A stretch of DNA of 64,000 nt from Orientallactaga sibirica (GCA_036365145.1 JAEOAD010000029.1:23545001-23609000); one strand, 5' to 3'; shown: positions 12,405 to 24,440, counted from the stretch's first letter. Notes: generated by a model from the letters alone, not told the origin. Numbers and translations are program-made.

Positions 12405-12769
12405 TGTGATTTTAATGTGAAATATCTCCTGCAGGCTCATGTATTTGAACACTTAGTTTAAGATGAGGACATTATTTTTGATTAGAGGTTGTTGAACCTT
12501 TGGATGACATGGGATCCACTTGACAGTAGCTGCAGATGTGGGGCCATAGTAGTAGTGTAGGGTTTATGGATGTTGCCCTGGTTCCAGCTTTGAGCTGTCT
12601 GGATACTGATGTCACCTCACTCTCCCACCACAACAGCTACAAATACTTTTCAGCTGCTCACCTTCCTGCCATGAATGATTCTATCCTGTGGACCTGCAGT
12701 CAAGACAAATCCTTCTTTCCTTAAGACATTTCAGTCCTGTTTGTCTCACAGAGCTGGAAAAAGTAAACA
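12405..12769 (+). mobile_element. MaLR-type LTR, diverged
   Basis: The sequence 'ctcctgcaggctcatgtatt' followed by 'tgaacacttagtt', the middle 'cttcctgccatgaatgattc', and the ending 'tcacagagctggaaaaagta' follow rodent MaLR LTRs of the ORR1/MT group. The same 5' motif recurs at 14503. The polyadenylation signal is lost. The ORF at 12536-12724 is incidental. Confidence 0.6.
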
Positions 12770-13699
12770 ATGCTACTTCTTTTATGCAAGTTCTTTAAGT
12801 GGACTGAGAAAGAATTAGAATATATGATTTAAATGTAGTCCAATATTAATATCTGTAGCCACAATGATTATCTCCTTTAAAAATTTTATCTAAAAATGGA
12901 ATTAGGAAATTATGAGGATATGATTCGAACATGAAAATACAGTTTTTAAAGATTTAAATATCTATAATTTGTCTCAAAGTGAAAGTATTCATAAAAATGT
13001 CTAACATAAACTTGAATGCACTTATGAAGAACATTAAGACCATTTAAAAGGATGAAGATAAAAGGGTAGATACACCACTTTCATAAGAAGGATGATTATA
13101 TTTTAGAAGCCTGAATTTTAAAGAAATTTACTGTAAATTCAATATGATCACAACCAAATGAAACTTAAAATCTAGTTCTAAATGATGTGTAAGAAACAGT
13201 AAAGTGCTAATAATAAAGTGATTTTGAATAAGAGCAGGTGTGTGTCCTACTTTCTTAGAGGTCAAAATACATCATTACAAGATAGAAATTGGAATTCTAT
13301 GGTAAAAAGAAATAACAGTTTACCACCAGTGTAACAAAATTAAATCCAGATGTATCATTTTTCATACTTGAAAATTTGTTGCATAAGTGAGCTTATAATG
13401 TAGAAGATGGAGAAAGAAGGCTATTTAAGGAACTATGAGTGTTGATGTAATTGATTTCCACATGAAAACACAATATTCAATTAAGTCATGCTCACCATGC
13501 ATATAAACTTGCAAGTGATTCAGTAATAAGTAAATTTCAAAATATAGGACAATGTTTATTTCTATGTATTTATGGAAATGACAGACTACTTTTTCAAATA
13601 GGAAACAAAAGATACTTACTATAGAGTAAATGTAATTGATTGTAGCATTAATTAAAAAAAAAGGAAGCGTGACAGAATTCATCCCAATACTTACACAGT
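12770..13699. other. No recognised gene or repeat
   Basis: AT-rich. The 128-aa minus-strand ORF at 13425-13811 has a Leu/Ile/Tyr/Cys-rich translation from AT-rich and simple sequence, with no domain pattern. Confidence 0.5.
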
Positions 13700-13960
13700 C
13701 ATAAGCAGAGACAGACAGACAGACAGACAGAGAGGTGAAAAAATGCAGATGTCTATATGTATAATATATACATGTAATATATAAACATGTGTACATTAAT
13801 ACAGTCTGCATTCAAATTATATTTATATGTATATATGTACATGTATATGTATGTGTGTGTTGATGAGATGAATAATATATTACAAATATATAATACATAT
13901 GTATGTAATGATATAAAGATAGAGAGAGGGGTAGAGAGAGAGGGGAGAGAGAATATCCCC
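13700..13960. repeat. Compound simple-repeat tract
   Basis: An (AGAC)n run at about 13707-13732 is followed by TATA/TATG-rich sequence (13750-13920) and a GA-rich block (13918-13952). Several overlapping ORFs on both strands are produced by this composition. Confidence 0.9.
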
Positions 13961-14502
13961 ACTGAGTGTAATGAAAAGCAATGAAATATTTTGGTACTGA
14001 AAATGCTGACTACCCAGACCTTGCAATCTACTATTCCATATAAAACAACCAAGATTCTTAACTTTTTAGCTGGTTCTAGGTCTTGGGAAGGGACAATAAG
14101 GACAATTTCAAAGCGGGTTTCCCGAAATATTTAGTAATATATAATAAAACTGCTCAAGGACTTTAAGTTAATAACATCAGCAAGAAATGTCTACCTTATA
14201 TGATTCATGAAAAGGCATACCCTCTTTGCTGTGTTTGTCCTCTTAAAGCATAGCTTTAGGCCTATGTGAAGAGAAAGTGGTGACCTCAAAGGCTTTCTTC
14301 CCTCCAACTTACCATGCATAAGCTACAGAAGTTTAAAGACTATCTATCATGAAAAAAACAAGAAAGGCTGAATAAATGTGACAAGTGGGAGGATATGACA
14401 GGGGCCTGACAGCTGCACCCTGTCAGTCACTGGGTTGATCTGAAACAGAAAAGACATTAGAGCAAATTTGGTTACATTATTATTTCATCCAGGATAATGC
14501 TA

Positions 14503-14861
14503 TGCTGTTGATTTTAAATGTCCCCACAGGCTCACATTTTACAGACTTAACTCTCAGCTTTGGCACTATTGCAAAGTAGTATGAAGTTTGAAGAACACAT
14601 CCTGACAGATGTTCAGGTCACTGAAGCCTTGCCCTCAAAGGGGACCATAGTGATCTGTGATTTTCTGTCTTCCACTTCCCAGCCATAAACTAATAACAAG
14701 TTTTGTTTTACTGTATGTTCCAGCTAATATGTTCTGTCTCAACATAGGTCCACATCAATATGGCCAATTTATCATAGGCTGAATCTTATAATTCTGTGAT
14801 CCAGTAAACTGCTTTTCTCTTTAAACTTGCTTATCTCAAGTATTTAGAATAGTAACATACA
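14503..14861 (+). mobile_element. MaLR-type LTR, diverged
   Basis: It opens 'tgctgttgattttaaatgtc', then 'cccacaggctcacatttta', matching the 5' motif of the LTR at 12405, and ends '...agtaacataca'. The overall length (about 360 bp) fits a MaLR LTR. Flanking 5-mers do not match cleanly. Confidence 0.55.
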
Positions 14862-15742
14862 GCTGAGGTAACACAGTTAATGTACAAACATACATTATAA
14901 TAATTCAAGTAGTTACAAAAGAAAAGTGGATTAAAATACATGGAAACTCTGTCTACTGCATTGATAATTACTTGTAATATAGCCTACAGTAAAAGCTAAG
15001 AGTTGTATGGCAAAGGGAATTTAGGTTAATTTGGTCTGTGTTTAGAAAACATTAAGGAAACATGGGTAAGGTTACCCATTAGATCATAATAGGGAAGTGA
15101 GGACACATTGACTGCTCAGAGATCCCTGTGAGTCTAGCCCCTCACTTAATGAATGAAATAAAATCAGAAAACAATGCTTACAAAGTCTTTGTGATAAAAC
15201 AGAAAAAAAATACTCAATCTACTGCTATGAGAAAATACTATATCACACTAACTGTAGAGAAAATAAATCTCCCCAATGGGAAGCAAAGATGAAAGGTAGA
15301 GTCTCTGTTAGTATTACAGGTTATATGTATGTGATCATTATAAATGATTTATTTCTTGTTTCATATGTATACTTTATTTATTTATGATTTTATCTTGATC
15401 TCCCCAAAATGATTTATGATAGCTTGTTCTGAATTTTTCATTAACAAACATCGATAGAAAAATGCAAAGAAAAGTTTGAGGATTTTTGAGATATAAGAGG
15501 TCATATGAATAAAAATTGTTTCAACATGAACTTGCAAACTCACAAACTGGTTCCAGAAGTCAATCTGATGTAGTTTGAGCACAAAATGAATTAGAATAGA
15601 AGATAATGAGCCACTCAACATAGTCTGAGAAAAATTATGACAAATTACCTTGAACAGTTTCTGTATAAGTGTATGAGTATAGATTTCACAGTACAGTCAA
15701 AAAGAAAACAGCAGGGATAGAGAGATAGAGTGAAGAGATGGA

Positions 15743-15774
<32 letters not shown>

Positions 15775-17089
15775 ATAATAGTAGATCTGGTAGAAAAGTC
15801 ATTCCACTGGGACCTAGTAATAGTATGAGTGGCTTCGACTAATCAGTTTTAAATAACTCTTAGTGTACTCAAATATCATGAGTTAAAATGTCTAATAAAC
15901 AAATTCATTAAACAGTGTTCATATATTCATTATGGAAACATCACAAGTTTCATTTCAGAGAACCTATTTTTAGGCTAACATGAGGCTACTACGGTATTGT
16001 CAGAAAATATACCTAAACCAATGTGAGAATATAAATTGTCAATAGGCATTAGGGGCATTCTAGCACATTACTATTCCTTAGTAGTAAAATATGATAGAAT
16101 TGGCATTTCATTTTTAATTGGAAAATATGTAATATAAGTGTTTTAATTTGTGTACTTGACATGGCTTTGGCATACTCACAGCATTTTATCTTTGAATAAA
16201 CAGAAAAGGGGTTTGAAAAAATAGGTTCTTATTTTAAAGTGTTGATACTGCTTGAATGCAAAAAATCTTCCATCACTGTGAATAAATGAGGCTAATGACA
16301 GGAATTAAATGTGGCTTTAAAAAGGAATTGAGGGGGAAATGAGCATAGTTCTATAGATTTTACATTGAACAACACACCAGTGAAAAATTGAGGTCAATAT
16401 CTGATACGTTAAGTATTTGAAGTAGCCTATTTGCATAAGTCAGAAAGCTTAGTTTCTATATCTGCTGAAAGTAAAATATAATTCATTTCTATAAGAGAGA
16501 ACTAAACATGCCATTTATTTACAAAAGGGAGAATGATATTTTCTTCCAGGACCAAATATGCTGTTCCAAGGAAGACAATAAAAGCCCAGCATGGGCATGA
16601 AATTCAAATTGAAGCTAGCTCCAAGAAAGAAGATAGACTTAGGAAAGTAAGTGTTTTGACCAGACTGGCATCTCTCAAAGCTAGCTGAGGCAGTGCCTCT
16701 AAGCATAATCAACATTATTCTGGGACTATGAAGGAGTGAGGGGAGAGTGGAAATCCTTCAAAGGAGGCTTGAATCAAAGAGGACATTGTGCTAAATCTGA
16801 TAAGTAGAAAAACTGAAATATTTGTTAAGGAAAATGCTGCAATTTTTTCTGATCAATTGACTTGAAGTGAGTAATTAAAAAAATAAACCATCATTAACTG
16901 AATCTTATTAAATTAAGAGAATCAGTCTATGTGGGAATAACCTACAAAAAATACACTGGACATATTTTATTTCTCAAGATGCCAAAATTGAGAAAGTATT
17001 TTAGCATATGAGTTCAGGAGTTTAAAATAATATAAACATATTCACTTTAACCAAAAATACATAAATTCAAATTTCTGAACAGTTTTAGA
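14862..17089. other. Unique AT-rich stretch, no gene seen
   Basis: The only clear structure is a GA microsatellite at 15749-15774. ORFs at 15382-15621 and 16515-16715 (both minus) have no recognisable motif. Confidence 0.5.
15749..15774. repeat. (GA)n microsatellite
   Basis: About 13 uninterrupted GA units. Confidence 0.95.
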
Positions 17090-17560
17090 AGGTTTTTTGA
17101 TAGGCAGCTTCAAATATGAACCCTGTGCTCATGACCTTCAACACTATCTCTACTGCTATTTTTACTCAGTAGTACATTCTAGACAGCATGAGATACCTTT
17201 TTTGAGAGAAGTCATGAAGAAAAAAGGTCCTTTGTTCAGTTATTGCTCTCCCATTCCTTTACTTATGTGGAGGAGGCCATGGTAGGACATGTCTGACTAT
17301 GAGAAGATGATAGGAAATGAAAGATTTTGTGAACAGCCTGGCTGATAATATGGGAAGGGATCCATTTGATATACATGTAAACCTGGCCTGCAGCATTATT
17401 CAGTTCTGTGAGAAATTCTGGGCCTATTTTCCTAAACTCTGACTGGGTTCCAGGTCCTCATAAATTGTGTGAATTAATAAAAATTTGTTGCCTTAGGCAC
17501 CAAGATTTGGAATAATTTGTTAAGTAATAATGGACAATGTATACAGCATCTCTCTAACCC
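17090..17560 (+). mobile_element. Possible ancient MLT1-type LTR
   Basis: The 3' part 'ttgccttaggcaccaagatt', then 'tggaataatttgttaagtaa', resembles the conserved MLT1 3' end (gccactaagttttgg...tttgttatg). The rest is too diverged to delimit. Confidence 0.4.
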
Positions 17561-18102
17561 TATTCAAAAATAATAGATGCTTTATCCATTATCAATATCC
17601 ATAATACTCTTTGAGTATTAAATGCTATATTCATTATCCAGGAAAAGATTTTCAGATTTACAAAAAGAAGGGTGATATATAGCATTATATTTTGTTTCAT
17701 CCCAACTTGTGCTTCTTTAAGGCCCATGAAGTAAGTTTTTGTGCATGCACCCTTTAGAAGGTCAAACTCTTCATTATATACCTAACATAAGGTAGTAACA
17801 TACGGTTAATTTTTTCTCAAAAAGTCTATAAAATTCCAGAAGCCAACCATCATTCCCATTGTCACCATTCTCCCTTCTCCTTGGCTGCAAAGGGAAAAAG
17901 TCACACCTATCAGGACCAAGTGGCTAGATACCTGCAGATTTCTGTTCTATGCTTATCATCCAGTGAAATGTGATCTTAGGGATAAGTTTGCTCATGTTTT
18001 AAGTCCTCTTGGTCCTCATCTTTACCTGACTTAATTACAGCAATCACTTAATGTAACTTTTTAAGGCCTATATTTTTTCCCATGGAGATTTTGGTCATTG
18101 AC
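17561..18102. other. No recognised gene or repeat
   Basis: Mixed-composition sequence between two LTR insertions, without interpretable ORFs. Confidence 0.5.
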
Positions 18103-18498
18103 TGTGGTAGTTTGAATATATGTCCCCCAATATATTCAGTGTTTTACTAGTTATAGTTTGCATCTGCAATCACCTTGCTAGAGGCAATGTCACCGGGATG
18201 GCCAGTCTTAAGGTGTTAATGGTGTGGGTTTGAGATTCCATTGTAAAGATATGCATATGTGCCTAGCAGGAGTTCCTGAAGTGTGCTGTGTGACCTTTTG
18301 GCTGTAGTTTTGCTCTGTGTGCTGTGGTGGCTGGTTGGTTTCTCTCTCTCTCTGCTTGGCCCTGTGGAGAGCAGGCCACTTCTCTTGCCTTTATGGAACT
18401 TCCCCTGGATCTGTAAGCTTCAATAAATAATATCCCTTCCTCCATAACTGTGTCTGGTCTGGAAGTTCATCTCAGTGAACCTGAAGCTGTCTGCTACA
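18103..18498 (+). mobile_element. Solo LTR (MaLR-like), intact ends and 5-bp duplication
   Basis: A 396-bp LTR beginning TGTGGTAG and ending CTGCTACA, terminal sequences that are partly inverted. The target duplication TTGAC lies at 18098-18102 and 18499-18503. A CT-rich block and an AATAAA signal near 18422 precede the 3' end. The copy at 60211 is nearly identical by eye. No internal region is present, so it arose by LTR-LTR recombination or lost the rest. The ORF at 18263-18445 (minus) belongs to it. Confidence 0.9.
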
Positions 18499-18503
18499 TT
18501 GAC

Positions 18504-19294
18504 CTTCTCCCTTATCCATGTACATACATGCACAGTACCACATGCATGTAATGTGGGCAGATGTGATCCACCAATCAGGGGAATGGAATCTGTTTCTCAC
18601 CTCTGGATTATACCTCAGCATCTATACCTACAATATCAGGATTTATCTTAAGCCATTGCTGACCATCTTTATAGGAATACTTCTAAGGTACAAAACCAGT
18701 AAGTTGAACAGAGTGTGAGCTCAATTATTAACAGTAATCTGAAAGGAGTCTAGGTCCAGAATAACCAGATCATTTACAACCCTGAAAAAATTAGGGGAAG
18801 AAATAGTCTATTTCCTGTTTCCTAGAATTTATAGACATCTATTTCCATTGTTCTATCACTTAACAAACTTGGAAAATATGATCCTTTACTTAGTGTGGTT
18901 CCCAAATATTAATATTAAATTTGATGTTAAAGTACAAAAAAAGATTAAAAGGATTAAAGTAGGTGTCTTTTTATTTCCTTCCAAGAACATTACATATGCT
19001 GTCTCCTGACACTCACTTTTGTTCTATTTGCCCACAAATTTCCCCACATAGAGAATAACTATGTTTTATGCTAAAATATTTCTGCTCAGCTATTACCTTC
19101 CAAGATTTGGATTGCATTTAGTTCTCTAATACTTCCTTTTTTAAAATTTGAAACATCAAGTAGATAGGTCTGCCTTCATCATCTTAGTTTCTTAAGATGT
19201 CTTTGTTCCTTTCAGTACACTTATAACTCCATCACATCTAAGTTGTTAAAGTTTTAGCATACTTGTTTATGTTAAAAGCATGCTATTAAATTCA
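18504..19294. other. No recognised gene or repeat
   Basis: AT-rich. The ORF at 18518-18718 has no recognisable motif. Confidence 0.5.
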
Positions 19295-19379
19295 GCAGTG
19301 TGACCCAAAATAAACCATTTCTTCTTTAAGGTGATGTTGTCAGCTATTTTATCACAGCAATGAGAAATGTAACTCATAC
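19295..19379 (+). mobile_element. 3' end of a MaLR-type LTR
   Basis: The sequence 'aaaataaaccatttcttctt', then 'gtcagctattttatcacagc' and 'aatgtaactcataca', is the usual rodent ORR1/MT LTR terminus with its AATAAA. The 5' part is missing or unrecognisable. Confidence 0.65.
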
Positions 19380-19938
19380 AGGAGGGAGTAGAGAAGGCAG
19401 TATTGTGAGGGGCTGGCATCGTCTTCTCATTGCCATAAGCTTTAGCAAGGTCCTAATTTCTCCTCAATGTAAAGAACCAGAGAAGTTGTCACTAAAGATT
19501 ATTTCAACATTGGTGCTTCCAGGGCCATCCTAGGAAATTATACAGGTTGTTCTGAAAAAATCTACAAATACATCTTCAATTTTTATCAGACCTCATTTCA
19601 GCTACCATCTCCCTCTTACCACTAAATCAAACAGCCAGTCAATAGCTCCTGGCCCTTGCCACCACCCACACCATCTCACCTCCATGCTTCCATTGTTCTT
19701 CATCATTTTCCCTGGAGTTGATTTCAGGGGGAGGAGCCAAATTGTGAGCTGTGCTCCTTATTCATCTTAGTAAGTATCACCTGGCTAATTTCATGCAGGA
19801 GTTGCCCTGATTTTCCTCCCTGATTTTTTCCTTTGCTTGGTTAAATGCTAATTATGAATGTATAGCAGATTATTTGTGATCTTATCTTAGGAAGTTTTCT
19901 CACTGCAGACAATTTACATCTTGTTAAAAACATTTTAT
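19380..19938. other. Unique stretch, no gene seen
   Basis: Somewhat less AT-rich than its surroundings. It carries no repeat signature I recognise and no coding pattern, so it is a reasonable place to look for conserved non-coding sequence. Confidence 0.45.
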
Positions 19939-19962
19939 TTGCTTGTATTTATTTATTTATTT

Positions 19963-19993
<31 letters not shown>

Positions 19994-20197
19994 GACACAG
20001 AGAGAGAATGGGCAGACCAGCATCTCCAGCCACTGCAAACGAACTCCAGACATATGGACCACCTTGTGCATCTGTCTCACATGGGTCCTGGGACCACCTT
20101 GTGCATCTGGCTCATGTGGATCTTGGGCAAATCAAACCTTCATCTTCAGGCTATGCAGGCAAACGCCTTAATTGATAAACCATCTCTCCAGTCTGAA
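19939..20197 (-). mobile_element. tRNA-derived SINE with internal duplication
   Basis: The reversed element has an ATTT-rich tail (19948-19992), the CT-rich part as GA, and the head '...aaaccatctctccagtct' at the right end. The 19-mer 'ggaccaccttgtgcatctg' occurs at 20056-20074 and 20091-20109, a partial tandem duplication inside the body. The 158-aa ORF at 19943-20419 is a shadow of it. Confidence 0.9.
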
Positions 20198-21119
20198 AGT
20201 AAGTCTTTTGGTGTGTGGTACTTGGAACAAGACACCTTTATTGCTCCAATACCAATATTGTGGTTTTCAATTAACATTGATGTAACTAGATATCTTATAT
20301 TTGGGAGATACAATAATGACCCTCAGAGACAGCACATAATTATGCCATCTCCTGCTTTTCAGAATATCAAAGCCCCTCCCAATATGAAACCTCATGGGAC
20401 TAGTCTGTATGACCAATAACATATAGTAGCAGTGAAGGCCCTCTGAGGTTAGATACAAACAACTTTGGCATTCATCCAGAACTTTCAGCTCTATTTTTCT
20501 CTGATTCTTCTTTTCCTTCCTCTACTTCCCACTACTTGAAATACTTATTCTGTAGAAACTCCTTTATTTTGTGGATAGTACATCAGTTCTGCTGAGAGGC
20601 AAACAAACAGAAGCATCTAGCTAACAGCCAGGGAAGAACACATGTTCCTTACAGTATGCCATTTCATAAACAAATGTTGCCTGAGTAACACTTTCAGAGA
20701 GGTCACAGCCCTAGCTAAAGCTTGAATTCAATATCATGAGAATCTTGGAACTATAGCCATTCAGTCTATGTATAGCTGATGCTCAGAAATGGTTACTTAA
20801 TAAATGTTTCAAATCATTATGTTTTGGAGGGTGTTCATGATATAGAAATAGATAAATAGTACATATGTACCATGAATTATGGAACTCATTTATATAAATA
20901 TAAATACTTACCTAAAACTACAATTTGGTCAAGAAAAACTGTTCTACCCTTATCCTGTAAAATGGAATTATTGTTATAAATATAATTGAAATGTACTCTA
21001 ATGTTGTGTCCATTCTACCTCAAAAAAACATTCTTAAATTTATACATTAAAACACAAACTTCCAATGTGATGATATAAAGTGGTCAGGAATTTAGGAGTC
21101 AATTAGATATTTAAATGTA
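20198..21119. other. No recognised gene or repeat
   Basis: No clear repeat. A segment near 20200-20450 may be an old retroelement, but I cannot place it. Confidence 0.4.
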
Positions 21120-21350
21120 TTGATGGGTTTGTAAAAGAGACACCATTGAAGAGTGCTCTCTAGCTTCTCATTGTGAGAAGAAAAGCAGAACACTCTATGC
21201 AGTCATAAACCAAGGAGAGGGCTCATGCCAGGAACAGCTGTTCCAGAAAGTTTCTCTGAGGCTTTGAGGCTCCGCAATTTCAAAAACTGGAATTGTTGAA
21301 ACCATATGCCTAGACTCTGCTACTTTTGGCAGTAGACCAAACTAAGACAA
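21120..21350 (+). mobile_element. Possible ancient LTR fragment (MLT1/MST-like)
   Basis: Phrases such as 'catgccaggaacagctgttc' and the end 'gcagtagaccaaactaagac' recall the 3' half of mammalian MaLR LTRs (…tagcagcccaaatggactaagac). Boundaries are approximate. Confidence 0.3.
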
Positions 21351-21697
21351 TGATTTCCTATGCATAGACAATGTCTCCTTAACTTTTCTTGTAATTAAAT
21401 TCACTATTTTCATATAAGTGGGTGTTAGGCATGAGATTTGACATAATCTTGCAACCTCTGGTTCTTCTATTATATGTTGTTCATGTGGCACCAGGGAGGA
21501 ATCTATTTTCATTTCCATGAAAACACCCTATATCTTTGAAGATACAGATGTAGTTAATGAATGCCTGGGGAAGGAAATTAATATTTTTTTCAATGGTGTA
21601 GCCACTGGTAAGTTGCCCTGCATTTTAAAGTAACACCCTCCTCAGGCTTCTGTGAACAGCCCTAATTAGACTCAGTAGGTCACCTTAAAAAAGACTA

Positions 21698-21752
21698 CAA
21701 AGTGAATTTCAGGTCAGCCTGGGCTAGAGTAAGACCCTACCTGAAAAAAAAG
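21698..21752 (+). mobile_element. B1 3' fragment
   Basis: Only the last third of a B1 is present: 'gtgaatttcaggtcagcctg' to 'gagtaagaccctacctgaaa' plus an A run. Confidence 0.8.
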
Positions 21753-21912
21753 GATAATAAGACACGAAAGTAGAAGGGAAACTATTTGGGAAGAGGAAAG
21801 GGATTAACAAGTGTGGGAGGGGATGACAGAGGGTAACGAGAGTGTATATGATTAGAACATATTATATGTATGAAAATATACTAAAACTCATGAGTATGCA
21901 TGATTAATTAAA
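21753..21912 (+). mobile_element. L1 3'-terminal fragment
   Basis: The order 'gtgggaggggatgacagagg', 'tatatgattagaacatatta', 'tatgtatgaaaatatac' and a terminal A-rich tail resembles the fragment at 3600-3715. Confidence 0.45.
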
Positions 21913-21964
21913 AAAACACAAAAATACATAGTAGTGCATGTCAGAATTTCATAGCTATTAGTGG

Positions 21965-22480
21965 ATATATCAGTTACTTTTGCATTGCTGTGTTCAAAAT
22001 GCCTGACCAAAACAGCTTGTGGAATGAAACGGGTGTAATTCAGCTTGCAATTCAAGAGGGAGATAGTTCATCATGGCAGGGAAAGCATGGCGGGAGCAGA
22101 ACACCAGTATCATACCATGACATCAACAGAGGGAAGAAAAGAGATAGAAAAACACATGGGAAAGCTGGGTGTGGTGGTGCACACCTTTAATCCCAGCAGT
22201 CGGAGACAAAGGTAGGAGGTAGGAGGATCGCCATGAGTTCGAGGCCATCTTGAGACTACATGATGAATTCGAAGTCAGCTTGGCCTAGAACAAGACCCTA
22301 CTTCAAAAAATAAAAAAAGAAAGAAAAGAAAAGTAAAGTAAAGAAAAGCACATGGGACCCTGCTATAACCACAAGGACGTCCCTTCAGTAAATGCATTCT
22401 TCAGCAATTTTCTCTCTCCTAAAGGTGCCACAACCTTTCCGAACAGTCCCACCAACTCCAACTAGGTATTAAACATTCAA
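21965..22480 (+). mobile_element. Rodent interspersed repeat, split by a B1
   Basis: The left part ('cagttacttttgcattgctg', 'agttcatcatggcagggaaa') and right part ('gtgccacaacctttccgaac', 'actaggtattaaacattcaa') are halves of one repeat separated by the B1 at 22162-22348. Similar sequence occurs at 25236 and 37830. The family name is uncertain. An ORF at 21990-22190 is a shadow. Confidence 0.5.
22162..22348 (+). mobile_element. B1-type SINE with 9-bp target duplication
   Basis: The B1 body runs from 'aagctgggtgtggtggtgca' to 'caagaccctacttcaaaaaa', with a GAAAA/GTAAA-type tail. The duplication 'cacatggga' is at 22153-22161 and 22349-22357. A small 'ggtaggag' duplication is present in the body. 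Confidence 0.9.
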
Positions 22481-22482
22481 GC

Positions 22483-22825
22483 TATAGTCATTTAAATGGA
22501 TGTTTCCCAATAAACTCAGGAGTTTTAGTCAGGCTTGTTACTTGATGTCACAAGTGGGTGGACTCTAGGGTCCAACCATAGGTGTGGGGGTGGATTTGGA
22601 ATTCCATTCTAAAGGTACTCAAAATTCCTGAGGTTCCTGGGGTTTGCTTTCTTGCTTTTGGTGGTGGTTGTTTTCCTCCCTATATTGACCTTTGAAAGGG
22701 GGCCAACTTCTTCTGCCATTATGCAACTACCACTCTATTCATATAAGCTGCAATAAATGCCTTCCTCCCATAACTACTGCCTGGTTTGGGAGTTCATCCC
22801 AGATATATTGAAGTTATCTGTGACA
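22483..22825 (+). repeat. 5' LTR of the MaLR element
   Basis: It shares with the 3' LTR the ordered blocks 'cccaata', 'ggacttggaattcca'-like, 'ttgcttttggtggtggtt', a CAATAAA-type signal near 22750, and 'gcctggtttgggagttcatc'. The 5' end is decayed (TATAG for TGTAG). Confidence 0.8.
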
Positions 22826-23840
22826 GAGTTGGTACTTGAAGGGAAGTGTTGCTGTGTGATGAATCTGATCATGGGGATTTTGGTCTTTAGGAACTTGTGT
22901 GCTGGAGTAATGGGAAACTTGGTGCTTACAACCAAAGACACCTTTTGGAGTTGTAAGTCAAGTATTATGGACTATTCTGATGAGAATTAGAAAATTCTAA
23001 GCATAGAGATCATTATCTAATGTTCATTCAAAGGGGAAGAAAAGACTGCAGAAACCTGGCATAAAGGCTGGCTTCATTCTTCTGCCAAGGACAAGCCAGT
23101 TTGATCAAGGTTAAATATGTAATGAACTGATGTGCTTGGCTAAAGATATGGGACTGAAGATAGAAGATTTAAACTTGGAGAAATTAAAACAAGTTAAAGT
23201 TTACTGGCACAGAGACTGGTTTTAGTTACTGAAGCTGCTATTGTCAAATACATTATCAATCTTAAGGAAGATGCCCCAACTATTGACTTGTATTGATTTT
23301 GAAAGCATGACAAAATGCATGGAATGGATCATAAATTGCACATGGTTCCAGAAGCCACTGCTGAGATGTTGCATATAGAATAAGGGTCATGATGCTTAAG
23401 AAGAGACTGGTGAAGCCATGGAAAGATGGACCATGGATTACATGGAGACTCAAAGATGTTTGGGATATACCAGGACTGGGAAAGGGCTACCATGGAGCAC
23501 TATTGGCCTAGGATAGAAGTTTTCCGTAGTTATTCAGTCCAGCTGGTGGGGCGGGATTGGAAAATCTGGAGACTGTAAGTCACTGATTATGATGTCAGAC
23601 TTGAACTGCAGATGTTTGATGTTTGCTTAATGGTTATTGAGTTACATTGTTCCAGTGTCACCTTGCTGTGCCTAATAGCAGTTTAAAATGTTTACTCTGT
23701 GCCTTTATATGTTGAAAGTATACAACTTGCTTTGATTTTACAGGACTCAAAGCTAAGAGACAGTCTTAAATCTCAGATGACACTTGTGACATTGGAACTA
23801 TCTTAAGTGGGTAAACATAATAATGGTTTTTTTTTGAATT

Positions 23841-23997
23841 TTTTTTTGTTGTTTTGTTTTTCGAGGTAGGGTCTCACTCTGGTCCAGGCTGACCTGGAAT
23901 TAACTATGTAGTCTCAGGGTGGCCTCGAACTCTCGGCAACCCTCCTACCTCTGCCTCCCGAGTGCTGGGATTAAAGGCGTGTGCCACCACGCCCGGC
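23841..23997 (-). mobile_element. B1-type SINE, near consensus
   Basis: The reversed B1 runs from a T-rich tail ('gttttgtttttcgaggtagg') to 'ccaccacgcccggc'. A T-rich repeat, 'tttttttgaatttt', is present on both sides. It retains CpG-containing motifs (TCGAG, GCCCGGC), suggesting a recent insertion. Confidence 0.93.
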
Positions 23998-24071
23998 TGT
24001 TTTTTTGAATTTTGACTAAATATAGTTTACAATATGAGGTAAGCATGACTCTATTGAGGCCAATGGCAGAA

Positions 24072-24440
24072 TGTAGCAATTTCAATGTATGTTCCCCAAT
24101 AGGCCGAGGAGTTTAATTCAAACTTGTAACTTAGAGTCACAACTTATAACTTAGTGTTGGATCCTAAGGTCCAAATTTAAAATGTGGGTATGGACTTGGA
24201 ATTCCAGTCTAAAGGTATACAAAGTGCCTGAGCTTGGCCTAGTGTTTCTGGAGTTTTCTTGCTTGCTTTTGGTGGTGGTTTCTCTTTTCTTTCTCTTTGC
24301 ATGGACCTCTAAAAGGAGACCAACTCCTGCTATTATGAAACTTCTACTTTGTCTATAAGCTTTGATAAGTCCCTTCCTCCTATAATTTGTGCCTGGTTTG
24401 AAAAGTCATCCTCACTGACATTAAAGTTAACTGTGATACA
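24072..24440 (+). repeat. 3' LTR of the MaLR element
   Basis: It begins TGTAGCAA and ends CTGTGATACA. It matches the 5' LTR in block order but with many substitutions and small gaps, so the insertion is old. Confidence 0.8.

Larger units (their letters stand above)
22483..24440 (+). mobile_element. MaLR retroelement with LTR-internal-LTR structure
   Basis: Two LTRs of one family in the same orientation (22483-22825 and 24072-24440) flank about 1.25 kb of internal sequence. The internal region opens 'gagttggtacttgaagggaa' directly after the 5' LTR and ends 'gaggccaatggcagaatg' before the 3' LTR, the arrangement known for rodent MT/ORR1 elements. These are non-autonomous and carry no protein genes. 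Flanking 5-mers (AGCTA and AGCAT) are only roughly alike. A B1 sits inside at 23841-23997. Confidence 0.85.

Noticed and set aside
13425..14052. Overlapping 128-aa and 99-aa minus-strand ORFs
   Set aside because: AT-rich and TATG/TATA simple sequence; there is no domain pattern or codon signal.
19943..20419. A 158-aa ORF
   Set aside because: More than half of it is an antisense SINE and its ATTT tail.
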